64,000 nucleotides of DNA from Saprospiraceae bacterium (GTDB taxonomy: Bacteria > Bacteroidota > Bacteroidia > Chitinophagales > Saprospiraceae): the NCBI GenBank assembly GCA_026986005.1, contig JALSPK010000141.1, positions 1 through 64,000 of the forward strand, in the 5' to 3' direction. Below, piece by piece: positions 9,457 to 18,330 of the stretch. The translations under genes were made by a program, and so were the position numbers. The notes below the pieces were generated by a model. It saw nothing but the letters and a program-made list of their open reading frames with translations, did no database searches and was not told the DNA's origin. Within the stretch, counting starts at the first letter, position 1. Every line of letters starts with the position of its first letter.

Positions 9457-12315
9457 ATGCAAAAAGTTATTAAATATCTAAAGCAAAATATCAGAGGAGA
9501 TGTATATTCTGATGAACTAAATCTCGGTATTTATTCGACTGATGCAAGTATATATAAAATAAAGCCAAAACTCGTGGTTTTACCACTAGACGAACAGGAT
9601 GTTCTGACAACAATTAAAACAGCCTATAATAATAAAATTAGTCTTTTACCGAGGGGAGGTGGAACCAGTTTAGCAGGACAAACTGTAGGTGAATCTATTG
9701 TAATGGACTTTTCAAAATATATGAACAAGATACTTGAATTTAATGAAAAAGAAAAATGGATAAGGGTTCAACCCGGTCTTGTACATAGTGAACTAAATAC
9801 TTATTTAAAACCTTTTGACTTGCTTTATGCTCCCGATGAAGCTACTATTAACCGCGCAAATATTGGCGGTGTCGTCGCTAATAATTCTTCCGGTTCAAGA
9901 AGTTTGGTTTTTGGTAAAGCTATTGACCATATACTTGAAGTAAAAGTGGCATTAGCAAATGGTGAAGTTGTTTCTTTTGGCGAAACAGATAGAAATATTG
10001 CCTTACTCAAATCTAAAAAAGATAACATCGAAGGAAAAATTTACAAGACTTTGATTGAAATAATAGAAGAAGATGAACAAGAAATATTAAATCGCTATCC
10101 TAAAGTTATGCGTAGGGTTACGGGATACAGCCTAGATGAATTTGTCGATAATAAACCGTGGAATATGGCAAAACTTATCAGTGGAAGCGAAGGAACATTG
10201 GCTACTATTCTGGAATTAAAATTAAATCTTATTAACTTACCTACAAAACGTTCTATCACTGTAGTTCACTTCAAAGACAGGCTTGAAGCCATTTCGACTG
10301 TTAGCTATATATTAAAACACAGTCCTTCAGCCATTGAATTATTGGATGATAATGTTATCAATATTGCAAAAAACAATCCTTCTACAAAGCCTATATCTAA
10401 TTTTATACAAGGCAGTCCAGGAGCATTATTAATTGTTGAATTTTTTGGCGAAAATTATGACGAACTAAAAAATAAACACGAAAAATTATTAAATAATCTC
10501 AAGAAAATAAATAGGGGATATGCCTATCCGTTTTATACAATGGACGATGAAACATTTAATAATGTTTGGGAAGTTAGAAAACAAGGTCTAGGACTTCTTC
10601 TTAGTGTAAAAACCGATGAAAAGGCTATTCCTTTCATAGAAGACCTTTGCATTCCCATACCTCATCTTCCAAAATATGTCGATGAAATATTATCGTTTTG
10701 TAATAATATTAACACTAAAGTTATTCTTTATGCTCACGCTAGTGTAGGGGTTCTTCATATAAGACCGGTTTTGAATCTAAAATCCCAAACCGATATTGAA
10801 AAAATGAAAAATATTTCAGAATATGCTCTCGATAAAGTAATACAATATAAGGGATCATGGTCAGGAGAACATGGTGACGGAATTTCAAGAAGTTATGGTA
10901 TTCCAAAATTTTACGGTGAAAAAATATATAATGATTTCAAAAAATTAAAAACTGCCTTTGATCCGGAGGGTCTTATGAATCCCGGAAAAATTGTTGACCC
11001 GTTTCCAATAGATAAAAACCTAAGATATGGCGATAGCTATAAAGAAAAATATGTTGATACCTTGTATCACTACAGAAAAGAAGAAGGTTTCTCTACACTT
11101 ATAAATATGTGTAACGGCGTGGGTGTTTGTCACAGAGTAAGCGGAGGTGTTATGTGTCCTACATATAAAGCAACTTTAGATGAAAAAAACTCAACAAGGG
11201 GAAGAGCCAATGCCTTAAGATTAACCATTTCAGGAGAATTAGGAGAAGGAGATTTAACCAACAATGAACTTTGGGAAGCTCTTGAACTATGTGTTTCTTG
11301 CAAATCCTGTAAAACAGAATGCCCTAGTAATGTTGATGTAGCAAAATTAAAAAGTGAAATTTTACAAAAGCATTATGATAAAAGAGGATACGGAATAAGA
11401 GAATTTTTTATCATAATGAGTGATACTATGTCAAAAACTTTTTCCGGAGTTTTTGCTAATATTATTAATAGCATCATCAAAACAAAAATTTTTAGAATAA
11501 CTCTTGAAAAGATTGCTAAAATTGATGCTCGCAGAATTTTACCTTTTTATGCTAAATACTCTTTAAAAAAATGGTATAAAAACAAATTTAATTCTACTGC
11601 AACAGGTGCTGAAGTAGTGTTATTTGCAGATACTTATACCAATTATCATGAACCGGAAATAGGAATAGCAGTTATAAATATTCTAAATAAACTTGATTTT
11701 CAAGTAAAACTAGTGGATACAGGGGGTAGTAAAAGACCACTTATTTCAAATGGGTTTCTTAGAAAAGCAAAAAAATATAGCAATAAAATTATTAAAATAT
11801 TCACGCCGTATATAGAAAAAGAAATACCTATTATTGTAATAGAACCCGGTTCCTATTCAGCCCTAATAGAAGATTTACCGGATTTAATTGATGATGAATT
11901 TAAATCAAAAATGCTAAAAAGTAGTGTAATATCTATCGAAAGATTTTTATCAGAACAAATAAATAAAGGCTATATTAAAGAAAAATTCAAGTCAAAGCTC
12001 AATAATCATATATTACACGGACATTGTCATCAAAAAGCCTTGGAGGGAATGGAACATCTTGAAAATATATTTAAAAATACAGAAGGCTCTTATGAAATAT
12101 TGGATGTAGGATGCTGTGGTATGGCCGGTGCTTTTGGTTTTGAAAAAGAGCATTACGATCTTTCAAAAAAAATATTTGATACAGAACTTAAACCGGATCT
12201 TGATAATATTCCAAAAGGCAGTACAATCTTGGCTTCAGGATTTAGTTGTAGACATCAATTAAAAGATTTTAGTGATTTTAAAATAATGCATTGGTCAGAA
12301 ATAATCGATATGTAA
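9457..12315 (+). CDS. GlcD-GlcF fusion: FAD-linked 2-hydroxyacid dehydrogenase with Fe-S and CCG domains
   Basis: A 952-residue fusion. The N-terminal FAD-binding type 4 domain has LLPRGGGTSLAGQTVG at about 64-79, and a central FAD-linked oxidase C-terminal domain ends with WSGEHGDGISRS and AFDPEGLMNPGKI. A GlcF-like part follows with two cysteine groups (CNGVGVCHR...MCP, then CVSCKSCKTECP) for 4Fe-4S clusters. At the C-terminus are CCG-type motifs HGHCHQKAL and DVGCCGMAGAFGFE. This layout is that of YdiJ-type D-2-hydroxyglutarate/D-lactate dehydrogenases, which feed electrons to the respiratory chain. The exact substrate cannot be read from sequence. It stands alone as a single-gene unit. 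Confidence 0.88.
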   Translation: MQKVIKYLKQNIRGDVYSDELNLGIYSTDASIYKIKPKLVVLPLDEQDVLTTIKTAYNNKISLLPRGGGTSLAGQTVGESIVMDFSKYMNKILEFNEKEKWIRVQPGLVHSELNTYLKPFDLLYAPDEATINRANIGGVVANNSSGSRSLVFGKAIDHILEVKVALANGEVVSFGETDRNIALLKSKKDNIEGKIYKTLIEIIEEDEQEILNRYPKVMRRVTGYSLDEFVDNKPWNMAKLISGSEGTLATILELKLNLINLPTKRSITVVHFKDRLEAISTVSYILKHSPSAIELLDDNVINIAKNNPSTKPISNFIQGSPGALLIVEFFGENYDELKNKHEKLLNNLKKINRGYAYPFYTMDDETFNNVWEVRKQGLGLLLSVKTDEKAIPFIEDLCIPIPHLPKYVDEILSFCNNINTKVILYAHASVGVLHIRPVLNLKSQTDIEKMKNISEYALDKVIQYKGSWSGEHGDGISRSYGIPKFYGEKIYNDFKKLKTAFDPEGLMNPGKIVDPFPIDKNLRYGDSYKEKYVDTLYHYRKEEGFSTLINMCNGVGVCHRVSGGVMCPTYKATLDEKNSTRGRANALRLTISGELGEGDLTNNELWEALELCVSCKSCKTECPSNVDVAKLKSEILQKHYDKRGYGIREFFIIMSDTMSKTFSGVFANIINSIIKTKIFRITLEKIAKIDARRILPFYAKYSLKKWYKNKFNSTATGAEVVLFADTYTNYHEPEIGIAVINILNKLDFQVKLVDTGGSKRPLISNGFLRKAKKYSNKIIKIFTPYIEKEIPIIVIEPGSYSALIEDLPDLIDDEFKSKMLKSSVISIERFLSEQINKGYIKEKFKSKLNNHILHGHCHQKALEGMEHLENIFKNTEGSYEILDVGCCGMAGAFGFEKEHYDLSKKIFDTELKPDLDNIPKGSTILASGFSCRHQLKDFSDFKIMHWSEIIDM

Positions 12316-12478
12316 CTACACAGATAGAATCATTTTGAATGAAAAAAAATCATGAGAAAACAAGAAATTTGCAAGCCTCAGATTATAGTAAGAACAAGGA
12401 AGCAAAAATCTATTTTGAAAAAATGAAAGAGAAGTAAAAAAATATCAGTTCAAATTACTATTAAAATTATTAATTTTA

Positions 12479-12486
12479 TAACTTTG
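12479..12486 (+). promoter_or_regulatory. -7 promoter box (TAACTTTG) for the speD cluster
   Basis: A full match to TAnnTTTG, 21 bases before the ATG at 12507. It probably drives speD and the three genes behind it. Confidence 0.6.
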
Positions 12487-12506
12487 ACTGATATTAAAAG
12501 TGTTAA

Positions 12507-12893
12507 ATGCCAAACGAAGAGCCAAATTCATATTTAGGTAACCAAACTCTTGTAGAGCTATACGGTTGTCCGGCGGTATTAATTAATGATAAAGTATTAG
12601 TTGAGAAGCTGCTTTTGGAAGTAACAGAGATTATTGGTCTGACTGTCGTAAATAGTACTATTCATCATTTTTCACCTATCGGAGTAAGTGGAGTTGTTGT
12701 GATTAAAGAAAGTCATATTTCGATTCATACTTGGCCGGAGTACAATTATGTAGCACTAGATTTTTTTACTTATCAAAAGTATGAGGTGCAAGAAGGGATA
12801 AATTACTTAAGCAGCAAATTAAAGGCAGCTGAGGTAAAAATTAAAAAAATCACCAGAGGTTCGGTCAGAACCATCACAAAAGTAAATGTATAA
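12507..12893 (+). CDS. SpeD-family pyruvoyl-dependent decarboxylase (AdoMet decarboxylase homologue)
   Basis: A 128-residue class 1b AdoMet decarboxylase-type proenzyme. The self-cleavage motif KESHISIHTWPE is intact: Ser69 would become the pyruvoyl group, and His74 corresponds to the processing His. In the T. maritima enzyme, as I remember it, the same block continues to LFTCG with catalytic Cys83. Here the aligned sequence is FFTYQ, so that position is Tyr89. Loss of this Cys argues that the protein may not be a normal AdoMet decarboxylase. Some SpeD homologues are reported to have become arginine or ornithine decarboxylases. It heads a cluster with DUF4178, a lipoprotein and a spermidine synthase-like membrane protein, so a polyamine-related role is still likely. 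Confidence 0.85.
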   Translation: MPNEEPNSYLGNQTLVELYGCPAVLINDKVLVEKLLLEVTEIIGLTVVNSTIHHFSPIGVSGVVVIKESHISIHTWPEYNYVALDFFTYQKYEVQEGINYLSSKLKAAEVKIKKITRGSVRTITKVNV

Positions 12894-12896
12894 ATC

Positions 12897-13406
12897 ATGT
12901 TTGGAAAATTATTTGGAAAAGAAAAGTTTTCGCTGTTTGAATTAGGTAGAGGTTATTTTTTTGATTACAACAATGTCGTTTGGGAGGTGGTCGAAATACA
13001 TAACTATAAATGGGGAGTTGATGAACGAACTACAGAATATAAACTTAATGGTTATGGCAAAGAAGCTTATTTGGAAGTAGAAAAGGATGATGGAGAGATA
13101 ATTTGCAATTTTAGTGTTGAAGTAGACAAAAAAGACATAAGTCCTGAACTGACAGAAAGTGATTTTGAAGGAGAAGACATATTGGGCGAATTGGATTACA
13201 AAAATCAAAGTTATATTCTGGACAGTATTGAAGAGGGAATCTATAATAATATTACCAACCATGAATCGGAAAAACTGACTTGTTTCACTTTTGTTGATGG
13301 CGAGTTTTTTGTTGCTGTGGAGCAGTGGGAAGATGGCTCATTAGAATTTTTTTCAGGTGAAGAAATTTCACCTAAATCGATAAAAAAAATAAGAAAAACT
13401 AAATAA
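12897..13406 (+). CDS. DUF4178 protein
   Basis: A 169-residue soluble protein with no signal peptide. The pattern LGRGYFFDYNNVVWEVVEI, then WGVDERTTEYKL, then AYLEVEKDDGE is typical of DUF4178, an all-beta domain of unknown biochemical function that recurs beside AdoMet decarboxylase, spermidine synthase-like membrane proteins and small envelope proteins. It starts 4 bases after speD, and its own stop lies 24 bases before the lipoprotein gene, so these genes very probably form one transcript. No catalytic residues can be named. Confidence 0.8.
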   Translation: MFGKLFGKEKFSLFELGRGYFFDYNNVVWEVVEIHNYKWGVDERTTEYKLNGYGKEAYLEVEKDDGEIICNFSVEVDKKDISPELTESDFEGEDILGELDYKNQSYILDSIEEGIYNNITNHESEKLTCFTFVDGEFFVAVEQWEDGSLEFFSGEEISPKSIKKIRKTK

Positions 13407-13429
13407 TATTTAATTATAAATCAAGTGAC

Positions 13430-14179
13430 ATGAAAACTAAAAATACAATATTCCTATTCTTTTCTTTACTTGCAATTATTATTTTATTGGGTTGCAGTTC
13501 AGAAAAACAACCTTTAAAAGTATTAAATGAGCCTACTCAGAAAATAATTTCAGAACTTAAAGGACAAGATTTTTCCATTGTATTAAATGATATGGATGTT
13601 ACAGAAGACGAAAAAAATATTATTTACAGACACAAATATGTTATTCTAAAGCCAAAGCAAGAGCGTTTGGATGTTGATTCTACAGATTGGCAGAATGTAA
13701 GTGAAGAATTTTTCATGAAGCACGAAAATGATTTGGGGATGGAGATAGTATCAAATCATGATGGCAAATTTAGCGCTATAGCAAAACCTGTTGGTTTTGA
13801 TTGGGCTGTAGGTAATAAAAAATACGGTGATTGGCAAATAGATTCTACTTCAACCAATCATCAAAAACGGCATTGGGTCTATAGGAATAGTTCAAGTTTT
13901 TTTTTGATGTATTGGATGTTTTCACGACCTACTCCTATGCGTGTCTACAATAACTATGCAAATTCGGCTAGAGGGAGAACTCCCTACTATGGAATGGGTA
14001 ATAATATTTACGGAACCAAAAGTCAATACAATAAGGTAAAAAGATCAAATTTTTACAAAAGGAGAGCTACAAGTAGTACATGGGGCAAAACCTATTCTAA
14101 ACGAAAAGTCACAAGAAGTTCATCGAGATTTGGAGGTTCTTCAAGAACAAGAGGAAGGTCTGGTGGATTTGGAAAATAA
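13430..14179 (+). CDS. Lipoprotein with Ser/Arg/Gly-rich C-terminal tail (polyamine-type cluster)
   Basis: A 249-residue protein with lipobox LLGCSS (Cys22). The mature region includes DMDVTEDEKNIIYRHKY and a central PVGFDWAVGNKKYGDWQ segment, then an aromatic stretch. The last ~50 residues are basic and low-complexity, ending in SSSRFGGSSRTRGRSGGFGK. I do not recognise a named family with certainty. Envelope proteins with Ser/Gly-rich tails are recalled from related clusters, for example DUF4247 and DUF1190 types. The tail could be a substrate for modification or an anchor to the acidic envelope, but that is inference. It is flanked by DUF4178 and the membrane spermidine synthase homologue. 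Confidence 0.75.
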   Translation: MKTKNTIFLFFSLLAIIILLGCSSEKQPLKVLNEPTQKIISELKGQDFSIVLNDMDVTEDEKNIIYRHKYVILKPKQERLDVDSTDWQNVSEEFFMKHENDLGMEIVSNHDGKFSAIAKPVGFDWAVGNKKYGDWQIDSTSTNHQKRHWVYRNSSSFFLMYWMFSRPTPMRVYNNYANSARGRTPYYGMGNNIYGTKSQYNKVKRSNFYKRRATSSTWGKTYSKRKVTRSSSRFGGSSRTRGRSGGFGK

Positions 14180-14212
14180 TATTTTTGTTCTACTTGAATA
14201 AAAAAAATCAAT

Positions 14213-15754
14213 GTGAAATTGGATAAAAACAAGCACTATTCGAGAGTTTTGAAAATTGGATTGTTTGCGACAGGTATTAGTGGTATTGTAGCTGAGTATA
14301 TATTATCTACTTTAGCATCTTATTTCATTGGAAATGCTATTTTACAATTTACTTTGATTGTTTCAATTATGCTGTTTTCAATGGGTTTGGGTAGCAGATT
14401 GAGCAAATCGTTTGAAAAATATATAATCGAATACTTTATTATAACCGAATTAATCCTGTCTGTTTGTGTTTCTTTTGTTGCTGTCGTATCTTATGTGATA
14501 TTTGGTTATACAGATAACTCTTGGATTATTATTTACTTAATGTCTATTTTTATAGGTTTACTAATTGGGTTGGAAATACCCTTTGCTACTAGAATAAATG
14601 ATGAATTTGAAGTATTAAAAACCAATATTTCAAATATTTTGGAAAAAGATTATTACGGATCTTTGATCGGAGGATTGTTTTTTGCTTTCATAGGATTACC
14701 TTATTTGGGTTTAACTTATACCCCTTTTGCTTTGGGGATGTTAAATTTTATAGTTTCATTTTGGTTGTTTGTGGTGATGAAGGAATTTGTTAATCCAAAA
14801 TGGAGAAAGACTTTAGCAATATTATATGCTATTATTGGAGTTGTATTATTACTTGGAATGGTCTTTGCCAAACCGGTAATACGATATGGTGAGCAAAAAA
14901 AATATAAGGATAAAATAGTCTTTGAGAAACAAACCAAATATCAAAAAATCGTATTGACAAAGTGGCTTGGATATTATTCTCTATATATCAATGGCAATCA
15001 GCAACTTTCTACATTTGATGAGTTTTTATATCACGAACCAATGGCTCATTCTATATTGGGCTTGGCGGGTTCAAAGAAAGAGATTTTGGTTTTGGGAGGA
15101 GGAGATGGATGTTTGATTAGAGAGTTGTTGAAATATCCTGAAATTGAGAATATAACTATTGTTGATTTAGATAAAGAAATGATTAAGTTGGGAAAGAAAA
15201 ATGAAATTTTTACTAACATGAATAAAAATTCATTGAATAGTGGTAAGGTTTCAGTCAAAATCGGTGATGCTTTTAGATATTTAGAGAAAACCGATAAGAT
15301 ATTTGATGTTGTGTTTATAGATTTGCCTGACCCCAACAATATTGACTTGAACAAGCTTTATACAAAAGAGTTTTACTATTTATGCTTTAAAAAGACCAAG
15401 AGCAATGGACTTATTATTACTCAATCAGGTAGCCCATATTATGCGACTAAGGCATTTTATTGTATTGAAAAAACAATGAGAGCTTCCGGATTTTATACTT
15501 TTCCAATTCACAATCAGGTATTGACTCTAGGGGAGTGGGGATGGATTATAGGATCAAAAAAACAAATTTCCAAACAGAAATTTACAAGCATAAACCTATC
15601 CGGTTTAGATTTGAAGTGGTTAAATCAAGAAGCTCTATTTCAAATATCCTCTTTTGGAAAACCACTAATAGATACTTCCGGTATAAAAATTAATACTTTG
15701 TTTGAACCGGTATTGTATCGGTATTATGATAAGGGTAATTGGGATTTGTATTGA
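14213..15754 (+). CDS. Membrane-bound spermidine synthase-like aminopropyltransferase
   Basis: A 513-residue protein with about six to seven membrane segments in residues 12-220, followed by a spermidine synthase-type Rossmann domain. The AdoMet/decarboxylated-AdoMet binding loop is LVLGGGDG (about 292-299), the acidic strand end is TIVDLDKE, and the active-site region is VFIDLPDPNN followed by LYTKEFY. The start is GTG at 14213. An overlapping ATG at 14211 is out of frame and stops at once. The donor decarboxylated AdoMet would normally come from SpeD, but the neighbouring SpeD has lost its catalytic Cys. Acceptor and product are unknown. It may modify an envelope component, given the membrane domain. 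Confidence 0.85.
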   Translation: MKLDKNKHYSRVLKIGLFATGISGIVAEYILSTLASYFIGNAILQFTLIVSIMLFSMGLGSRLSKSFEKYIIEYFIITELILSVCVSFVAVVSYVIFGYTDNSWIIIYLMSIFIGLLIGLEIPFATRINDEFEVLKTNISNILEKDYYGSLIGGLFFAFIGLPYLGLTYTPFALGMLNFIVSFWLFVVMKEFVNPKWRKTLAILYAIIGVVLLLGMVFAKPVIRYGEQKKYKDKIVFEKQTKYQKIVLTKWLGYYSLYINGNQQLSTFDEFLYHEPMAHSILGLAGSKKEILVLGGGDGCLIRELLKYPEIENITIVDLDKEMIKLGKKNEIFTNMNKNSLNSGKVSVKIGDAFRYLEKTDKIFDVVFIDLPDPNNIDLNKLYTKEFYYLCFKKTKSNGLIITQSGSPYYATKAFYCIEKTMRASGFYTFPIHNQVLTLGEWGWIIGSKKQISKQKFTSINLSGLDLKWLNQEALFQISSFGKPLIDTSGIKINTLFEPVLYRYYDKGNWDLY

Positions 15755-15873
15755 TTATTGTTAAATTTAGTTAATTTCATTTTAAAATAAAGTTAAACCC
15801 ATCAATTTATCACTAATAAATAGATTTCAAGAGTTTAATTTGGACATTATTTAATGTTTAAAAGAATATAATT

Positions 15874-16278
15874 ATGAAATACTTGCTCATTATTGCAGTT
15901 ATTGGTTTTGGAGTATCTTCATGTGAAAAATATGAAGAGTGTACTATTCCAATTGTCGGAGTGTACGAAACTCATCTTGTTGGTGTAACAGGACCTTTTG
16001 ATCTGGTTATTTCTCTTACTAACAATGACAATATACAAATAGAGGCTCCTTGGTTAGAAGATATTTGGATGGTACTAGATGCTGATACCAATGGTTGTGT
16101 CGACCCAAATGATGATTTAAGTGACATTTTGCACATCACTATTCCTACTCAAGATTTTGAAGGCGATAGAGAGATATCCGGCACCGGATTTTATGCTGAC
16201 TATTCGCTTCAAATTGATTATACCATAATAGACGGAAATGATAAATATCATTACAAAATGGTAGGCACTAAAAAATAA
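15874..16278 (+). CDS. Small hypothetical lipoprotein
   Basis: A 134-residue protein with lipobox VSSC (Cys17). The mature part is acidic and beta-rich, with a short DADTNGCVDPNDD segment that could bind calcium. A second and third Cys in EECTIP and NGCVDP could pair. No family is recognised. It sits 120 bases after the spermidine synthase homologue and 92 bases before htpG, and probably has its own promoter. Confidence 0.65.
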   Translation: MKYLLIIAVIGFGVSSCEKYEECTIPIVGVYETHLVGVTGPFDLVISLTNNDNIQIEAPWLEDIWMVLDADTNGCVDPNDDLSDILHITIPTQDFEGDREISGTGFYADYSLQIDYTIIDGNDKYHYKMVGTKK

Positions 16279-16281
16279 ATA

Positions 16282-16296
16282 ATGTCAAAATGACAT
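16282..16296. promoter_or_regulatory. Perfect inverted repeat upstream of htpG (candidate heat-shock operator)
   Basis: ATGTCA (16282-16287), spacer AAA, TGACAT (16291-16296). The 15-base palindrome lies 75 bases before the htpG ATG, directly after the stop of the lipoprotein gene. It looks like a dimeric regulator site. It is too short and lacks a T tract to act as a terminator. Confidence 0.45.
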
Positions 16297-16370
16297 ATTA
16301 TATGTAGTGGTACAGCTTTTGCAATGTAGTAGTCTGTTCAAATAAATTACTATAAAAAAATAAAATAGAA

Positions 16371-18257
16371 ATGGCAAAAGCAAAAGAAAACATAAAAAAA
16401 GGACATATTGGCGTAAGTGCTGATGATATTTTTCCACTGATTAAGAAATTTTTATATACAGATCAGGAGATATTCTTAAGAGAACTCGTCTCAAATGCAG
16501 TGGATGCAAGTACGAAATTAAAAACCTTAGCTTCTAAAGGGGAGTTCAATGGAGAATTAGGAGATTTGACCATTGATATAAAATTGGACGAGGAAAATAA
16601 AACCATATCAATTATTGATAGAGGGATAGGAATGACTGAAGAGGAAGTTATCAAATATTTGAATCAGGTAGCATTTTCTTCAGCTCAAGAATTTTTAGAA
16701 AAATATTCCGGTGAAAATATTATTGGACATTTTGGTTTAGGCTTTTATTCGGCATTTATGGTTGCTGATAGCGTTGAAGTGAGGTCTAAATCTTACAAAG
16801 ATGGTGCTAAAGCTGTTAAATGGGAATGTGACGGCTCTCCGGAGTATACGATGGAAGAGATAGATAAAGAAGAAAGAGGCACGGAGATAATTCTTCATGT
16901 AGGAGAGGAAGGTAAAGACTATCTGAATAAAAACAGAATTCAGGAATTACTTGACAAGTACAATAAATTCTTGCCGATATTAATAAGATTTGGTAAAAAG
17001 ACAAATCATAAAACAGTAGGAGAAGGCGAAGACGCTAAGCAAATAGAGGAAGAAGTAGATAATATAATAAACAATCCAAATCCATTGTGGAAAAAATCAC
17101 CGAATGACCTTAAGGATGAAGATTACAAGGAGTTTTACAGGGAAATGTTTCCGGGTACTTTCAATGATCCTGTGTTTTGGATACACCTGAAAATGGACTA
17201 CCCGTTTAATTTGACAGGTATATTGTATTTTCCCAAAGTAACAAACAACTACGATATTCAAAAGAGCAAAATTCATCTTTACAGTAATCAGGTTTTTATT
17301 ACCGATGATGTAAGAGCGATTGTACCTGAATTTTTAATGTTGTTGCATGGAGTTATCGACTCTCCGGATATCCCGTTGAATGTATCAAGAAGTAGTTTGC
17401 AAAACGATCAAAGGGTAAAAAAAATAACCTCGTATATCACTAAGAAAGTTGCAGATAAACTTAAAGATATATTTAAAAAAGATAGAGAAGAATTTGAAAA
17501 GAAATGGGATGATATATCTACGTTCGTTAAATACGGAATGCTTTCTGAAGATAAGTTTCATGATAAGGCTATTGATTTTGCTTTATTGAAAAATGAAGAA
17601 AATAAATATTTCACTTTTGAAGAATACAAAGAGAAGATAAAGACCAATCAGATAGACAAACACGATAAAACGGTAATTATTTATACCAGCGATGCAAAAG
17701 CGCAACACAGTTACATTCAATCAGCAAAAAATTACGGATATGATGTGGTAGTAATGAATAATATTATTGATGTGCATTGGATGCAGCACATGGAGACCAA
17801 AGATGGTAATGTGACATTTGTACGTGTAGACTCAGATACTGTTGATAATTTGGTACAAAAGGATGAAAAGAAGGAATCTGTAATGTCGGAAAAACAACAG
17901 GAAAAGGTGAAAACGATATTTACAGATACATTAAAAGGTGAGAATAATACAATTGAATTGAAGGCATTGTCTCCTGATGATTTGCCGGTATTGATTACAA
18001 AACCGGAGTTTATGCGTAGGTTTAAGGAAATGCAGCAATATCAAAGTATGGGAATGGGAGAAATGCCTGATAGCTATAATATAATTATTAATTCAAACAA
18101 CCCTCTGATAGCTGACAAATTGGTGAGAATGAAAAGTGAGGAAAAGAAAGAAAGATTTGCTGATTATCTATACAAACTAGCTAAACTTAATCAAAATATG
18201 TTGACAGGTGAAGAAATGACAGAATTTGTAAAAACAAGTGTTGAGTTTTTGAAATAG
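16371..18257 (+). CDS. htpG: Molecular chaperone HtpG (Hsp90)
   Basis: A cytoplasmic ATP-dependent chaperone of 628 residues, the normal bacterial length. The GHKL ATPase domain shows FLRELVSNAVDAS, DRGIGMTEEEV, and GHFGLGFYSAFMV. The middle domain has the catalytic-loop region LNVSRSSLQND, containing the Arg expected to contact the ATP gamma-phosphate. The C-terminal dimerisation domain includes KPEFMRRFKEM and ends with a helical segment. There is no long charged linker, as expected for a bacterial Hsp90. A 15-base palindrome upstream may control it. Confidence 0.96.
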   Translation: MAKAKENIKKGHIGVSADDIFPLIKKFLYTDQEIFLRELVSNAVDASTKLKTLASKGEFNGELGDLTIDIKLDEENKTISIIDRGIGMTEEEVIKYLNQVAFSSAQEFLEKYSGENIIGHFGLGFYSAFMVADSVEVRSKSYKDGAKAVKWECDGSPEYTMEEIDKEERGTEIILHVGEEGKDYLNKNRIQELLDKYNKFLPILIRFGKKTNHKTVGEGEDAKQIEEEVDNIINNPNPLWKKSPNDLKDEDYKEFYREMFPGTFNDPVFWIHLKMDYPFNLTGILYFPKVTNNYDIQKSKIHLYSNQVFITDDVRAIVPEFLMLLHGVIDSPDIPLNVSRSSLQNDQRVKKITSYITKKVADKLKDIFKKDREEFEKKWDDISTFVKYGMLSEDKFHDKAIDFALLKNEENKYFTFEEYKEKIKTNQIDKHDKTVIIYTSDAKAQHSYIQSAKNYGYDVVVMNNIIDVHWMQHMETKDGNVTFVRVDSDTVDNLVQKDEKKESVMSEKQQEKVKTIFTDTLKGENNTIELKALSPDDLPVLITKPEFMRRFKEMQQYQSMGMGEMPDSYNIIINSNNPLIADKLVRMKSEEKKERFADYLYKLAKLNQNMLTGEEMTEFVKTSVEFLK

Positions 18258-18267
18258 ATAATTATAG

Positions 18268-18326
18268 CTAGTGTCTGCAAGAAATCACTACAAAATTAAA
18301 ATTGTATGTTTTCGTGCAGGCACTAG
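18268..18326. terminator. Bidirectional hairpin between convergent genes
   Basis: CTAGTGTCTGCA (18268-18279) pairs with TGCAGGCACTAG (18315-18326) with one G-T pair, around a 35-base loop. It sits between htpG and the convergent gene that ends at 18331. T tracts are weak. Confidence 0.5.
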
Positions 18327-18330
18327 TAAA

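Noticed and set aside
12339..12437. 32-codon frame (MKKNHEKTRN...) between the oxidoreductase and speD
   Set aside because: Lys-rich and AT-driven, with no recognisable feature and no supporting promoter. It could be chance. Conservation data would be needed.
13430..14179. Considered whether the lipoprotein is a frameshifted fragment because of its low-complexity tail
   Set aside because: The frame has a normal lipobox, continuous composition through the middle and a stop directly before the next gene. Ser/Gly-rich tails are known in similar clusters.
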